A stretch of 14,426 nucleotides of DNA. Origin: an uncultured Prevotella sp. (GTDB taxonomy: Bacteria; Bacteroidota; Bacteroidia; Bacteroidales; Bacteroidaceae). The stretch is from assembly GCA_900769055.1 (NCBI GenBank), contig CAAGFF010000194.1:1-14426 (forward strand), read 5' to 3'. A program made the position numbers and the translations under genes. Shown one piece after another: positions 7,689-14,370 of this stretch. The notes under the pieces were generated by a model. It ran no database searches, was not told where the DNA came from, and was given only the letters and a program-made list of their open reading frames with translations. Numbering within the stretch: position 1 is the stretch's first letter; every line of letters begins with the position of its first letter.

Positions 7689-8864
7689 ATGAAATACGAC
7701 TTCGATAAAATCATTGACCGCTCATCTACCGGCGCACTCAAGACAGACGTGCTCGCCGAGCGTTATGGCCGTGCCGACCTGCTGCCCTTGTGGGTGGCAG
7801 ACATGGACTTTGAGACTCCTCCTTTTGTTGTTGACGCCTTGCGCAAGCGCATGGAACATCCCATATTCGGCTATACCGTAGAGCCGGCAGACTATTGGCC
7901 AACTGTCATGGCATGGCTGCACGACCATCATGGCTTCGATGTCAAACGAGAGTGGCTGTCGTACATTCCCGGAATTGTAAAAGGCATCGGTATGGTCATC
8001 AATGTGTTTACAGAGCCTGGTGACAAGGTAATCATTCAGCCTCCTGTATACCATCCCTTCCGTCTGACTCCGCAGGGTAATGGCAGGGAGGTAGTGTACA
8101 ATCCCCTGCATGAGAATGCCGACGGTTCCTATTCCATGGACTTCGACAACCTTGCCCAGGTGGCTGACGACAGATGCAAGGTGCTCATACTGTCCAATCC
8201 CCACAACCCGGCAGGAATAGTCTGGGACAGGCAGACCCTTGCACGCCTTGCTGACTTCTGCTATGAAAGGGGCATCATCGTCATTTCTGACGAGATACAT
8301 TGCGACATGGCACTATGGGGAAAGAAGCACACGCCCTTTGCTCTTGCCTCTGACAAGGCCGCCCATTGCAGCATTACCTTTGGCGCGCCTTCCAAGACAT
8401 TCAACATCGCAGGCATAGTAAGCTCGTTCGCCATTGTTCCTGATGATGGTCTGAGGTCACGTTTCTATTCCTGGCTTAAGGCAAACGAGCTTGACGAGCC
8501 GACCATTTTCTCGCCCATAGCTACCATAGCGGCATTCTCGCAGGGTGAGGAGTGGCGCAGGCAGATGCTCAGTTATGTCGAGCAGAACATACTGTTTGTG
8601 GAAGACTATTGCAGGGAGCATATTCCTGCCATCCGTCCATTGCGTCCCGAGGCGTCATTCTTGGTATGGCTCGACTGCCGCAAGCTCAACCTTGATCATT
8701 CCTCGCTCGTAAGTCTGTTTGTAGACAAGGCACGCCTGGCACTCAACGATGGTGAGATGTTCGGGCAGGGTGGTGAAGGCTTTATGCGTATGAATGTCGG
8801 CTCGCCACGCGCATTGATAGCCGAGGCGCTCACCCGTCTGCGTGATGCCATAGCCGAAATCTGA
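7689..8864 (+). CDS. MalY/PatB family PLP-dependent C-S lyase (cystathionine beta-lyase)
   Basis: This cytoplasmic PLP enzyme has an aminotransferase class I/II fold and is predicted to cleave cystathionine (or cysteine conjugates) by beta-elimination to homocysteine or a thiol, pyruvate and ammonia. The MalY/PatB signature is clear: YDFDKIIDRSSTGALKTD (3-20), LPLWVADMDFETPP (32-45), IFGYT (59-63), PPVYHPF (118-124), LSNPHNPAG (168-176), SDEIHCD (200-206) with the ring-binding Asp, and the PLP lysine Lys236 in GAPSKTFNIAG. The ending RMNVGSPR carries the carboxylate-binding Arg. At 391 residues it is full length. Pairing with the upstream gene suggests homocysteine/methionine synthesis or sulfide handling. 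True MalY proteins can also have regulatory roles, but nothing here indicates one. MetC-type activity is more likely than transamination. Confidence 0.88.
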   Translation: MKYDFDKIIDRSSTGALKTDVLAERYGRADLLPLWVADMDFETPPFVVDALRKRMEHPIFGYTVEPADYWPTVMAWLHDHHGFDVKREWLSYIPGIVKGIGMVINVFTEPGDKVIIQPPVYHPFRLTPQGNGREVVYNPLHENADGSYSMDFDNLAQVADDRCKVLILSNPHNPAGIVWDRQTLARLADFCYERGIIVISDEIHCDMALWGKKHTPFALASDKAAHCSITFGAPSKTFNIAGIVSSFAIVPDDGLRSRFYSWLKANELDEPTIFSPIATIAAFSQGEEWRRQMLSYVEQNILFVEDYCREHIPAIRPLRPEASFLVWLDCRKLNLDHSSLVSLFVDKARLALNDGEMFGQGGEGFMRMNVGSPRALIAEALTRLRDAIAEI

Positions 8865-8891
8865 TGGCAGCCCCCCCCTGTGCTGCCATTA
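8862..8891 (+). terminator. Hairpin at the end of the MalY-like gene (no T tract)
   Basis: TGATGGCAGC (8862-8871, including the stop codon) pairs with GCTGCCATTA (8882-8891), 10 bp with one G-T pair. The 10-nt loop is mostly C7. The following sequence is not T-rich, so this is at best a weak terminator or 3' end protector. Confidence 0.35.
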
Positions 8892-8920
8892 AGTGGTTTG
8901 CCATCCTCACATGTCTGCAT

Positions 8921-8959
8921 AAAAAAACTATCAGCCATTGTCGCTACAATGGCTGATAG
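8921..8959 (-). terminator. Strong intrinsic terminator on the minus strand
   Basis: CTATCAGCCATTGT (8928-8941) and ACAATGGCTGATAG (8946-8959) form a perfect 14-bp stem with a 4-nt loop. A7 at 8921-8927 becomes T7 directly after the stem on the minus strand, so the signal serves a minus-strand transcript. No minus-strand gene is called here. The plus side of the hairpin has no T run. Confidence 0.75.
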
Positions 8960-9195
8960 GTTCAGTGTTTAAATGATATTAGACTGTCGGACTATCTGTT
9001 TGTCAACATTCCAAATGAAATTAAGTTATATTTATATTACCATATGCATTAGTCATGAGTCACTGATATAATCGAAGAGTCCGACACGCTAACATTGTCG
9101 TCCTTTTCTCTCTGTTTGTAAAGTGTTTCTGAACTCCTGTTTAATTACTTGTGTTTATTCTCAGAATATGAATTTTGAGCTGTTATCACTTTGAT
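8921..9195 (-). ncRNA. Candidate structured small RNA (unassigned)
   Basis: A minus-strand promoter (9200-9230) and an intrinsic terminator (8921-8959) bound about 275 nt with no substantial reading frame; the best are 11-codon ORFs such as one starting at 9104 that reads MLACRTLRLYQ. Within it, TGTCGGACT and AGTCCGACA (plus-strand 9078-9086 and 8985-8993) are perfectly complementary. An outer GTTCAG/CTGAAC pair is nested around them, before the terminator hairpin. I do not recognise a known RNA family. Function, and whether the small ORFs are translated, are unknown. It lies between the MalY-like gene and the lyase gene and is antisense to the spacer only. Confidence 0.5.
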
Positions 9196-9199
9196 TTTG

Positions 9200-9230
9200 C
9201 AAACTTACATATTTTCTCTGGAATAACAAA
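9200..9230 (-). promoter_or_regulatory. Bacteroidetes-type promoter reading leftward
   Basis: On the minus strand TTTG (9227-9230) is followed after exactly 19 nt by TAAGTTTG (9200-9207). Both elements match the TTTG / TAnnTTTG consensus at the preferred spacing. Transcription would begin near 9195 and run to the terminator at 8921. Confidence 0.6.
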
Positions 9231-9325
9231 GTGAATGGGCGATTTTTTTCTATTCGCACCACATATTTTGTTTCTTATGAGTACGTATGGCTTAAGACGC
9301 ACTGTATTTACTGTTTAGCAATGTA

Positions 9326-9357
9326 TTGAAAAACAAAGTGTTATGCTTGTACTTTTG
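9326..9357 (+). promoter_or_regulatory. Possible distal promoter of the lyase gene
   Basis: TTG (9326-9328), a 21-nt spacer and TACTTTTG (9350-9357) fit the Bacteroidetes consensus. It would give a leader of about 115 nt. Confidence 0.35.
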
Positions 9358-9393
9358 CGTTTCCCTCCATCCGTGGCTCTTAGCTTTGGCAAA

Positions 9394-9426
9394 TTGGGGA
9401 TAAACAAGAAAAAAGTCGTATATTTG
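9394..9426 (+). promoter_or_regulatory. Probable proximal promoter of the lyase gene
   Basis: TATATTTG at 9419-9426 is a full match to TAnnTTTG and is the same octamer as ahead of the GH92 pair and the BI-1 gene. The -33 candidate is TTG at 9394-9396 (22-nt spacer, slightly long). The leader would be about 45 nt. Confidence 0.5.
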
Positions 9427-9480
9427 CAGTCGGATATTAACCTGAGTCCTGAGATAACTATAACTTAAATACATATTTTT

Positions 9481-12354
9481 ATGAAGTCAAAATCATTTTT
9501 GTTTCTATTGGGTTGTGTGATGCTCTGCTGCGCAACTGCTTTTGGTCAGCGCACGTTCAAGCATCCTGGAGGAATACTCTCCGCTTCCGACCTTGCAAGA
9601 ATTAAGCAGCATGTTGATGCCGGTGACGAGCCATGGGCATCATGCTGGAAGAGCTTCCAGAACGAGAATGCTGCAAAGACTACTTACACACCTGCACCTT
9701 CGGCAGAGATTGGTGGCGGCGGTACACGCCAGCGTGCGGGCGCGGATGCGTATGCTGCCATGGCTAACGCCATAGAGTGGCATGTCACAGGAAAGACAGC
9801 CTATGCTGATTGTGCGGCTAAAATTCTTACGGCATGGGGAAACAAGCTCGAGACAGCAAGTGCGGAACTGTTCCAGTACCCTTGTGAGGGAATGATAATT
9901 GCTGCCGAGATGCTTCGCAACACCGATGGAACATTCTATAGCGGATGGGCAGAAGCTGACAGAGACCTGTTCCTGGAGAAGGTACGTACCATTATGGTGC
10001 CAGCAGGCAGGAAATTCTGCACATATACCAATTCCCATCCCAGCTGGTATACCCCAGCAGCTTCTATCGTGCTCTGTGCAGGTGTTCTGCTCGATGACGA
10101 GGAACTTTATAATGAGGGCTACCAGCTTATGGTGAACACCGACCATTGGGGAACAATGTTTGGCGGAAGCATAGAACCAGACGGACAGATGAGGGAGATG
10201 GGACGCGACAACGTACATGGCGGACTGACCCTTAGCGACATCACTCAGGCCTGCCTCTTCGCATGGAATCAGGGCGATGACCTCTTTGGCGAAGGCGACA
10301 ACAGGCTTCTTAAGGGTATGGAATACTGGTGCCGTTACAATACCGGTCATACCGATACTCCGTTCAAGCCATTGGATTGCAGCGGTCTTGACAATGAAAC
10401 GGGCTATTCATTCTATTATATCTCTACTCACAACAACGGCTTCCGTCTGCGTCCGGACGCTTGTGCCTTTGAAGCTGTGTACCATCATTATAAAGAGGTG
10501 AAGGGACTGGACGAGGCTACACACTTCCCATATCTCGGTATTGCGGTAAAGCTTGCCCGTCCGGACAACTACAGTCAGACGCTGGGATATGGCACCATGC
10601 TCTTTACTATCAATGCGGAATCATCGCCTGTTATGACAGAAAAACCGATGAAACCGCAGGATTTCAAGGCTGAGGATGCTTATAAGGCTGTAAGGCTGTC
10701 GTGGAAACATCCTGAAAAGGAAGACTCAAGAGGCTTCCGCATCTACCGCTCTACTAATGGAACCTCGTTTACCCTTCTTTCCACCAACGACTTTTATACC
10801 AACAATGAGTATAAGGATGAGGATGTGGAATGCGGAAAGACATATTATTATAAGGTGCAACTGCTCAACAAGGCTGGGCAGAGCGAGATGTCCGACATAG
10901 TATCGGCAACTCCACAGGATGGTACCGATGAACTGCCCAAGGGCTGGAACTTCATCGGAGTGAACTCCACGGCATATGGTAGTGGCAAGTTCACTACAGC
11001 ACAAGACAGTACATTCATTGTCGATGGCTTAGGCGCCGATATTGGCGGAACTGTCGATACGCACGGTTTCATATATAAAAAGGTGACGGGCGATGCAACT
11101 TTGACAGTAAGGCTTGTCTCCGGCAAAGAGGAATTCTACAAGGTGGGACTAATTATGCGCAGCACTCTATCAGGCAACAGCCACAGGGTGGGAATAACAT
11201 TAGGAGAGAAGGGATACCGTATGCTCAGGACGTGTACACGTACTTCTATTGGAGGCACTACATCGTGGAAGAATGGTACAAACTATGGAAAGGCACCGAT
11301 ATGGATGCGCATCTCACGCACAGGAAATACATTTACCACTTACATCAGCCGTGATAACCAGACATGGTACGAGGTGGGCAAGTCTGTTTTCTCAATGCCT
11401 GCCACCTACTATGTCGGCATGGCATCGTGCACAGGCTCATCCTCTGGAGATACATACGAGGCCATATTCGACCATGTGTCCTTGACTGCCACCCCTGCTC
11501 CTGTGATTGCCGCACCTTCTACTCCCACAGGCTTGAAGGCCGAGTGGAGTGGTAATAATGCAGCCCTGCTTACCTGGTACCCCGTGCAAAATGCCGATTC
11601 CTTCGTTGTTTATCGCTCTCTCGACGGGAGTGTGTATGACTCGATAGCAACTGTACGTACCACTCATTATACGGATGTGGTAGAGATGTCGGGAACTTAC
11701 TACTATAAGGTGGCAGCCATGAACGACTACGGCATTGGCAAGCAGTCGGCTGCAAAGAGCGTTGAGCTGTTCTCTGTGGAAATGCTTACTGGTACTGTTA
11801 TTGGTACCGCAGGCAGCTGGAACAACAATTCCGCTACAACCAAGTTTGCTGCTGTTGACGGAAACCTTGACACCTTTTTCGATGCCACCCAAGCCGCAGG
11901 AGCGTGGGTTGGCTATGACCTTGGTGAGGACTATGAGGCTGTAGTAACCTACGTCATGTATGCTCCACGCAAGAACTATCCTGCAAGAATGGTGGGTGGA
12001 AAGTTCGAAGTGTCAAAAAATGCCGATTTCACCGATGCTTATACCATCGCCACTGTAACTGAAACTCCTACAGAAGGTGTGCTTACGAAACAGTCTGCCA
12101 CATCTAAGACGGCATACCGTTATCTCAGGTATCTGTCTCCAGACAATGGCAACTGCAATGTTGCTGAGGTGCAGTTCTATGGTGTGAAAAAGAGAACGGA
12201 GACTTCTGGCGTCCGTGAAATTACGCTTACAAATGAGAAGGTGGTTTATTACAACCTTCAGGGCATGAAGGTTGACAATCCGGTAGAAGGTGCGCTGTAT
12301 GTGACATCGCAAGGCCGAAAGGTCATATATCGTAGCGGAAATACAGGCTTCTAA
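9481..12354 (+). CDS. Secreted multidomain polysaccharide lyase (alginate-lyase fold) with FN3, discoidin-like and T9SS-type tail
   Basis: This is a predicted exported lyase for a uronate-containing polysaccharide (alginate or glucuronan-like; substrate uncertain). The protein has 957 residues. A signal peptide ends at about residue 22 (AFG|QR). Residues ~25-360 form an alginate-lyase (alpha/alpha) domain beginning KHPGGILSASDLARIK, with NSHPSWYTPAA (184-194; Asn184, His186, Tyr190) and MGRDNVHGGLT (240-250; Arg242, His246), resembling the catalytic Asn/His/Arg/Tyr patches of PF05426-type lyases (PL5/PL38-like). An FN3-like domain follows (~388-478). Next is a concanavalin/DUF1349-like domain (~487-670), with FYKVGLIMRSTL and a DNQTWYEVG strand, then a second FN3 (~680-763). 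A discoidin-like (F5/8 type C) domain (~770-902) has AVDGNLDTFFDA and WVGYDLG. A C-terminal tail (~910-957) contains VVYYNLQGMKVDNP, typical of Prevotella type IX secretion/sorting ends. No SusC/D pair is nearby. Confidence 0.8.
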   Translation: MKSKSFLFLLGCVMLCCATAFGQRTFKHPGGILSASDLARIKQHVDAGDEPWASCWKSFQNENAAKTTYTPAPSAEIGGGGTRQRAGADAYAAMANAIEWHVTGKTAYADCAAKILTAWGNKLETASAELFQYPCEGMIIAAEMLRNTDGTFYSGWAEADRDLFLEKVRTIMVPAGRKFCTYTNSHPSWYTPAASIVLCAGVLLDDEELYNEGYQLMVNTDHWGTMFGGSIEPDGQMREMGRDNVHGGLTLSDITQACLFAWNQGDDLFGEGDNRLLKGMEYWCRYNTGHTDTPFKPLDCSGLDNETGYSFYYISTHNNGFRLRPDACAFEAVYHHYKEVKGLDEATHFPYLGIAVKLARPDNYSQTLGYGTMLFTINAESSPVMTEKPMKPQDFKAEDAYKAVRLSWKHPEKEDSRGFRIYRSTNGTSFTLLSTNDFYTNNEYKDEDVECGKTYYYKVQLLNKAGQSEMSDIVSATPQDGTDELPKGWNFIGVNSTAYGSGKFTTAQDSTFIVDGLGADIGGTVDTHGFIYKKVTGDATLTVRLVSGKEEFYKVGLIMRSTLSGNSHRVGITLGEKGYRMLRTCTRTSIGGTTSWKNGTNYGKAPIWMRISRTGNTFTTYISRDNQTWYEVGKSVFSMPATYYVGMASCTGSSSGDTYEAIFDHVSLTATPAPVIAAPSTPTGLKAEWSGNNAALLTWYPVQNADSFVVYRSLDGSVYDSIATVRTTHYTDVVEMSGTYYYKVAAMNDYGIGKQSAAKSVELFSVEMLTGTVIGTAGSWNNNSATTKFAAVDGNLDTFFDATQAAGAWVGYDLGEDYEAVVTYVMYAPRKNYPARMVGGKFEVSKNADFTDAYTIATVTETPTEGVLTKQSATSKTAYRYLRYLSPDNGNCNVAEVQFYGVKKRTETSGVREITLTNEKVVYYNLQGMKVDNPVEGALYVTSQGRKVIYRSGNTGF

Positions 12355-12364
12355 CTTGTATTTG

Positions 12365-12406
12365 TTTAGAAAGCCTTGACTGACGTCTATTTAGAAAGCC
12401 TTGACT
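12365..12406. repeat. 17-bp direct repeat in the convergent intergenic region
   Basis: TTTAGAAAGCCTTGACT occurs exactly at 12365-12381 and 12390-12406 (25-base period). The second copy forms one arm of the terminator hairpin after the ttcA-like gene, so the 3' arm plus its flank appears to have been duplicated. Confidence 0.7.
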
Positions 12407-12431
12407 AACCTTAGTGGTTGGTCAAGGCCTT
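12396..12431 (-). terminator. Convergent stem-loop at the end of the TtcA gene
   Basis: AAGCCTTGACTAACC (12396-12410) pairs with GGTTGGTCAAGGCCTT (12416-12431), 13 contiguous pairs with one G-T plus two more past a bulged C, loop TTAGT. The stem includes the last codons and stop of the ttcA-like gene. On the minus strand it is followed by TCTAAAT, a poor U tract. It also sits just past the lyase gene, so it may serve both. Confidence 0.5.
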
Positions 12432-13139
12432 CCATATAGAATATCTTATTTCGGGATTGTCGGTCTCGGCTTCCCTGAACAGTTTGTTCACATAATGTCT
12501 CTGCGAGTTGTTCTCGTAGGGGCATTCTTTTTTGAGTTTCTCGTAGCCTGCCATTTTGGCATACATGCTTATATCATCCTCATGCTGCAAGCATAAAGGA
12601 CGGATTATTGACAGCGGCATCCTGTCCATGTGGTAGAGTGGGGGCGTGCTGTCGAAACGGCCTTGAAAGAAAAGGTTCATGAGGCTGGTTGTTATGATGT
12701 CGTCCTGATGGTGTCCCAAGGCAATCTTGTTGCAGCCCAGCTCCTGAGCCTTGGCGAAGAGTGCCTTGCGCCTGTGCCACGAGCAGAGGAAGCAGACGGG
12801 CTTGGAAGTGGGAATGGTACTGTCGAACGACGTTGTCACTACATGCAAGGGCATGTTCCATCTTTCGCAGAACTGCTCAAGATAGCTTGTGTCGGACTCG
12901 TATCTTACGTTCTGCATCCTCACATGGCATGCCTCCACTTTTATGCTTGGCTTAAAGATGCGTGCCTGCTGGCCGAGCATCTCCACCAACAGCAACGAAT
13001 CCTTGCCGCCCGACAGTCCGATAAGTATCTTGTCGCCGTCTGCAAGAAGCTGGTAGTCGGCAGTTGCCTTCCTGAACCGCTTCCATAGGTTGTTGCGAAG
13101 TGTTGCAGCCTCCTTGCTGATGTCCTTGTCTTTCTCCAT
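12411..13139 (-). CDS. ttcA: tRNA 2-thiocytidine biosynthesis protein TtcA-like (PP-loop ATPase)
   Basis: This cytoplasmic PP-loop enzyme is predicted to thiolate cytidine 32 of certain tRNAs using ATP and an iron-sulfur cluster. The 242-residue product shows the PP-loop ILIGLSGGKDS (38-48), the CFLC pair (Cys116, Cys119) in KPVCFLCSWHRRKALF, GHHQDD (142-147), a later Cys206 in KKECPY that completes the usual three-cysteine set for the cluster, and SIIRPLCL (177-184). I chose the ATG at 13139. An upstream in-frame GTG at 13160 adds seven residues (MSLLFLF) but lies inside the terminator stem of the preceding gene, so it is unlikely. The gene follows the BI-1 gene on the same strand and may depend on read-through or an unseen promoter. 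A related PP-loop thiolase role cannot be fully excluded. Confidence 0.87.
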   Translation of the reverse strand: MEKDKDISKEAATLRNNLWKRFRKATADYQLLADGDKILIGLSGGKDSLLLVEMLGQQARIFKPSIKVEACHVRMQNVRYESDTSYLEQFCERWNMPLHVVTTSFDSTIPTSKPVCFLCSWHRRKALFAKAQELGCNKIALGHHQDDIITTSLMNLFFQGRFDSTPPLYHMDRMPLSIIRPLCLQHEDDISMYAKMAGYEKLKKECPYENNSQRHYVNKLFREAETDNPEIRYSIWKALTNH

Positions 13140-13142
13140 AAA

Positions 13143-13178
13143 TAAAAAAAGCAGGCTCACAAAGGGGTGAGCCTGCTT
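13143..13178 (-). terminator. Intrinsic terminator between the BI-1 and TtcA genes
   Basis: On the minus strand AAGCAGGCTCAC pairs perfectly with GTGAGCCTGCTT (12 bp, plus-strand 13167-13178 and 13149-13160), loop CCCTTT, followed by a T run (A7 at 13144-13150). It begins about 12 nt after the BI-1 stop and ends only a few bases before the TtcA ATG, so it could attenuate the downstream gene. Confidence 0.8.
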
Positions 13179-13189
13179 GTTATATGTTG

Positions 13190-13906
13190 TTAATCGTCGC
13201 TGCGTCCGAATATCCTCAGCAAGTAGAGGAAAAGGTTGATGAAATCCAAGTATAGCGACAGTGCACCGAGCAGGGCAATTTTCTGTGCGCCCTCTCCAGC
13301 GTTGCGCTGTACTACCAGCATCTGCTTAATCTTCTGGGTGTCCCATGCGGTCAGACCTACGAATATGGCCACGCCGATGTAGCTCAGTATGAGGTCGAAC
13401 ATGGTGCTCTTCATGAACATGTTCACAACGGTGGCAATGATGAGACCTATCAGGGCCATGAACAGTATGTTGCCCAGTGACGACAGGTCTTTCTTCGTGG
13501 TGTAGCCGTAGAAGGCCGTCACGCCGAAGGTAGCGGCGGTGATGAAGAACACCTTGGATATTACTGCCGTAGTGTAGAGAAGGAATATCGATGAGAGCAT
13601 GGCTCCGTTGAGTGCCGAATAAATGGCGAAAAGTATGGTTGCCGTGCTCAGCGACAGTTTCTCAATGCGTGCGCTGACATACATTACCAGTCCAAGCTCT
13701 GCGATGATGAGTCCCCACATTGCGAAGCTGTTCCCGTATATGAGGGTAAGCAGATTGGGGGAGTTAGCCACGCCCACTGCCGTGATGCCTGTTATCACCA
13801 GTGCAAGGGTCATCCACACGTACACTTTGCGCATGAGGGCAGAGAATACGCTGGCGTCTGCAACCTCCTGTTGACGAATGAGTCTTTCTAATTCTTGTAC
13901 TTCCAT
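13190..13906 (-). CDS. Bax inhibitor-1 / YccA family membrane protein
   Basis: This inner-membrane protein of 238 residues has about seven hydrophobic segments, beginning near residues 27-47 (VYVWMTLALVITGITAVGVA), then near 60-78, 87-107, 111-131, 143-163, 169-188 and 206-229. It carries the family signature GLTAWDTQKIK (about 183-193), with the paired acidic residues of the C-terminal half, and LSLYLDFINLFLYLLRIFG near the end. BI-1 family members form calcium-permeable channels in some bacteria; YccA-type members interact with FtsH proteolysis. Which applies here is not known. Length is normal for the family. It has its own well-formed promoter and an intrinsic terminator directly after the stop, suggesting a mainly monocistronic transcript. 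Confidence 0.92.
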   Translation of the reverse strand: MEVQELERLIRQQEVADASVFSALMRKVYVWMTLALVITGITAVGVANSPNLLTLIYGNSFAMWGLIIAELGLVMYVSARIEKLSLSTATILFAIYSALNGAMLSSIFLLYTTAVISKVFFITAATFGVTAFYGYTTKKDLSSLGNILFMALIGLIIATVVNMFMKSTMFDLILSYIGVAIFVGLTAWDTQKIKQMLVVQRNAGEGAQKIALLGALSLYLDFINLFLYLLRIFGRSDD

Positions 13907-13946
13907 ATTATTGTCTTGTTGTTAATGATATCCGTATTGCGTTGTG

Positions 13947-13978
13947 CAAATATACTCCTTTCCCTTATTCTATGCAAA
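13947..13978 (-). promoter_or_regulatory. Promoter of the BI-1 gene
   Basis: Reading leftward, TTTG (13975-13978), a 20-nt spacer and TATATTTG (13947-13954) match the Bacteroidetes consensus exactly. The predicted leader is about 35 nt before the ATG at 13906. Confidence 0.75.
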
Positions 13979-14053
13979 TGCCATGCCATTTTTTAATCAA
14001 TTTTGACTAATCATAAGGAGTTCCCAAATTGCTGGGAAGCATTATTCTGATGC

Positions 14054-14162
14054 GTAACTCAGTGGTTTTTGTTTTGGAAAACGGCGTTTTTTGCCTCGTA
14101 AACCCATGGTTTATGCTCGAAAAACAGCGGTTTTCTGATGTGAAAAACGCGGTTTTATGATC
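14054..14162. repeat. Array of five 21-22-nt imperfect palindromes
   Basis: Five adjoining units occur at 14054-14075, 14077-14097, 14098-14118, 14119-14140 and 14141-14162. Each follows roughly G(T/A)AAAAC-n-GCGGTTTT-n-TG, an A-rich half mirrored by a T-rich half around a GC core; the first unit is the most divergent. A partial sixth begins at 14163 (GCCGTTTT). There are no unique spacers between units, so this is not a CRISPR array. It lies upstream of the BI-1 promoter, in a spacer with no recognised gene. Confidence 0.6.
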
Positions 14163-14300
14163 GCCGTTTTATTACCTTTATTTAATATTTCGCAAGTGCT
14201 TGATGCCGGTAAACAATAGTTCATAACACGCCCCGAACCACAATCTATTTGAACCAACGGAAGTTGGATTACCTTGATATAAATAAAAAGTTGCAAAACA

Positions 14301-14370
14301 TCTGTCACTGTCACCGTCTGTTGGCAACATGCTGGCTATCAGTAATTTACTTTTTCGTGATGGTGACAGA
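14301..14370 (+). other. Inverted repeat that forms a 14-bp RNA stem on the plus strand
   Basis: TCTGTCACTGTCAC (14301-14314) faces GTGATGGTGACAGA (14357-14370) across 42 nt. The two differences become G-U pairs in plus-strand RNA, giving 14 consecutive pairs. The arms themselves repeat a GTCAC motif. A 30-codon ORF (14329-14421, MLAISNLLFRDGDRRFENR...) begins in the loop; I do not call it as a gene. The rest of 14163-14426 shows nothing I can identify. Confidence 0.4.

Noticed and set aside
8871..8878. C8 tract as a phase-variation switch
   Set aside because: It lies after the MalY-like stop codon in a hairpin loop, so slippage would not change a protein.
9292..9474. 60-codon minus-strand ORF upstream of the lyase gene
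   Set aside because: It overlaps the lyase promoters and leader, has no recognisable domain, and its start is at the opposite strand's ATG region; probably chance in AT-rich DNA.
13140..13160. GTG at 13160 as the TtcA start (seven extra residues, MSLLFLF)
   Set aside because: It lies inside the 3' arm and T tract of the BI-1 terminator and encodes hydrophobic residues that do not fit a cytoplasmic TtcA; the ATG at 13139 is better.
14021..14038. TTCCCA/TGGGAA hairpin
   Set aside because: Only six pairs with no T tract and no gene to terminate; within chance expectation.
14054..14172. CRISPR array
   Set aside because: Units are contiguous and diverged, with no unique spacers and no cas genes.
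14111..14314. 67-codon minus-strand ORF in the right-hand spacer
   Set aside because: It crosses the palindrome array and shows no family resemblance or promoter.
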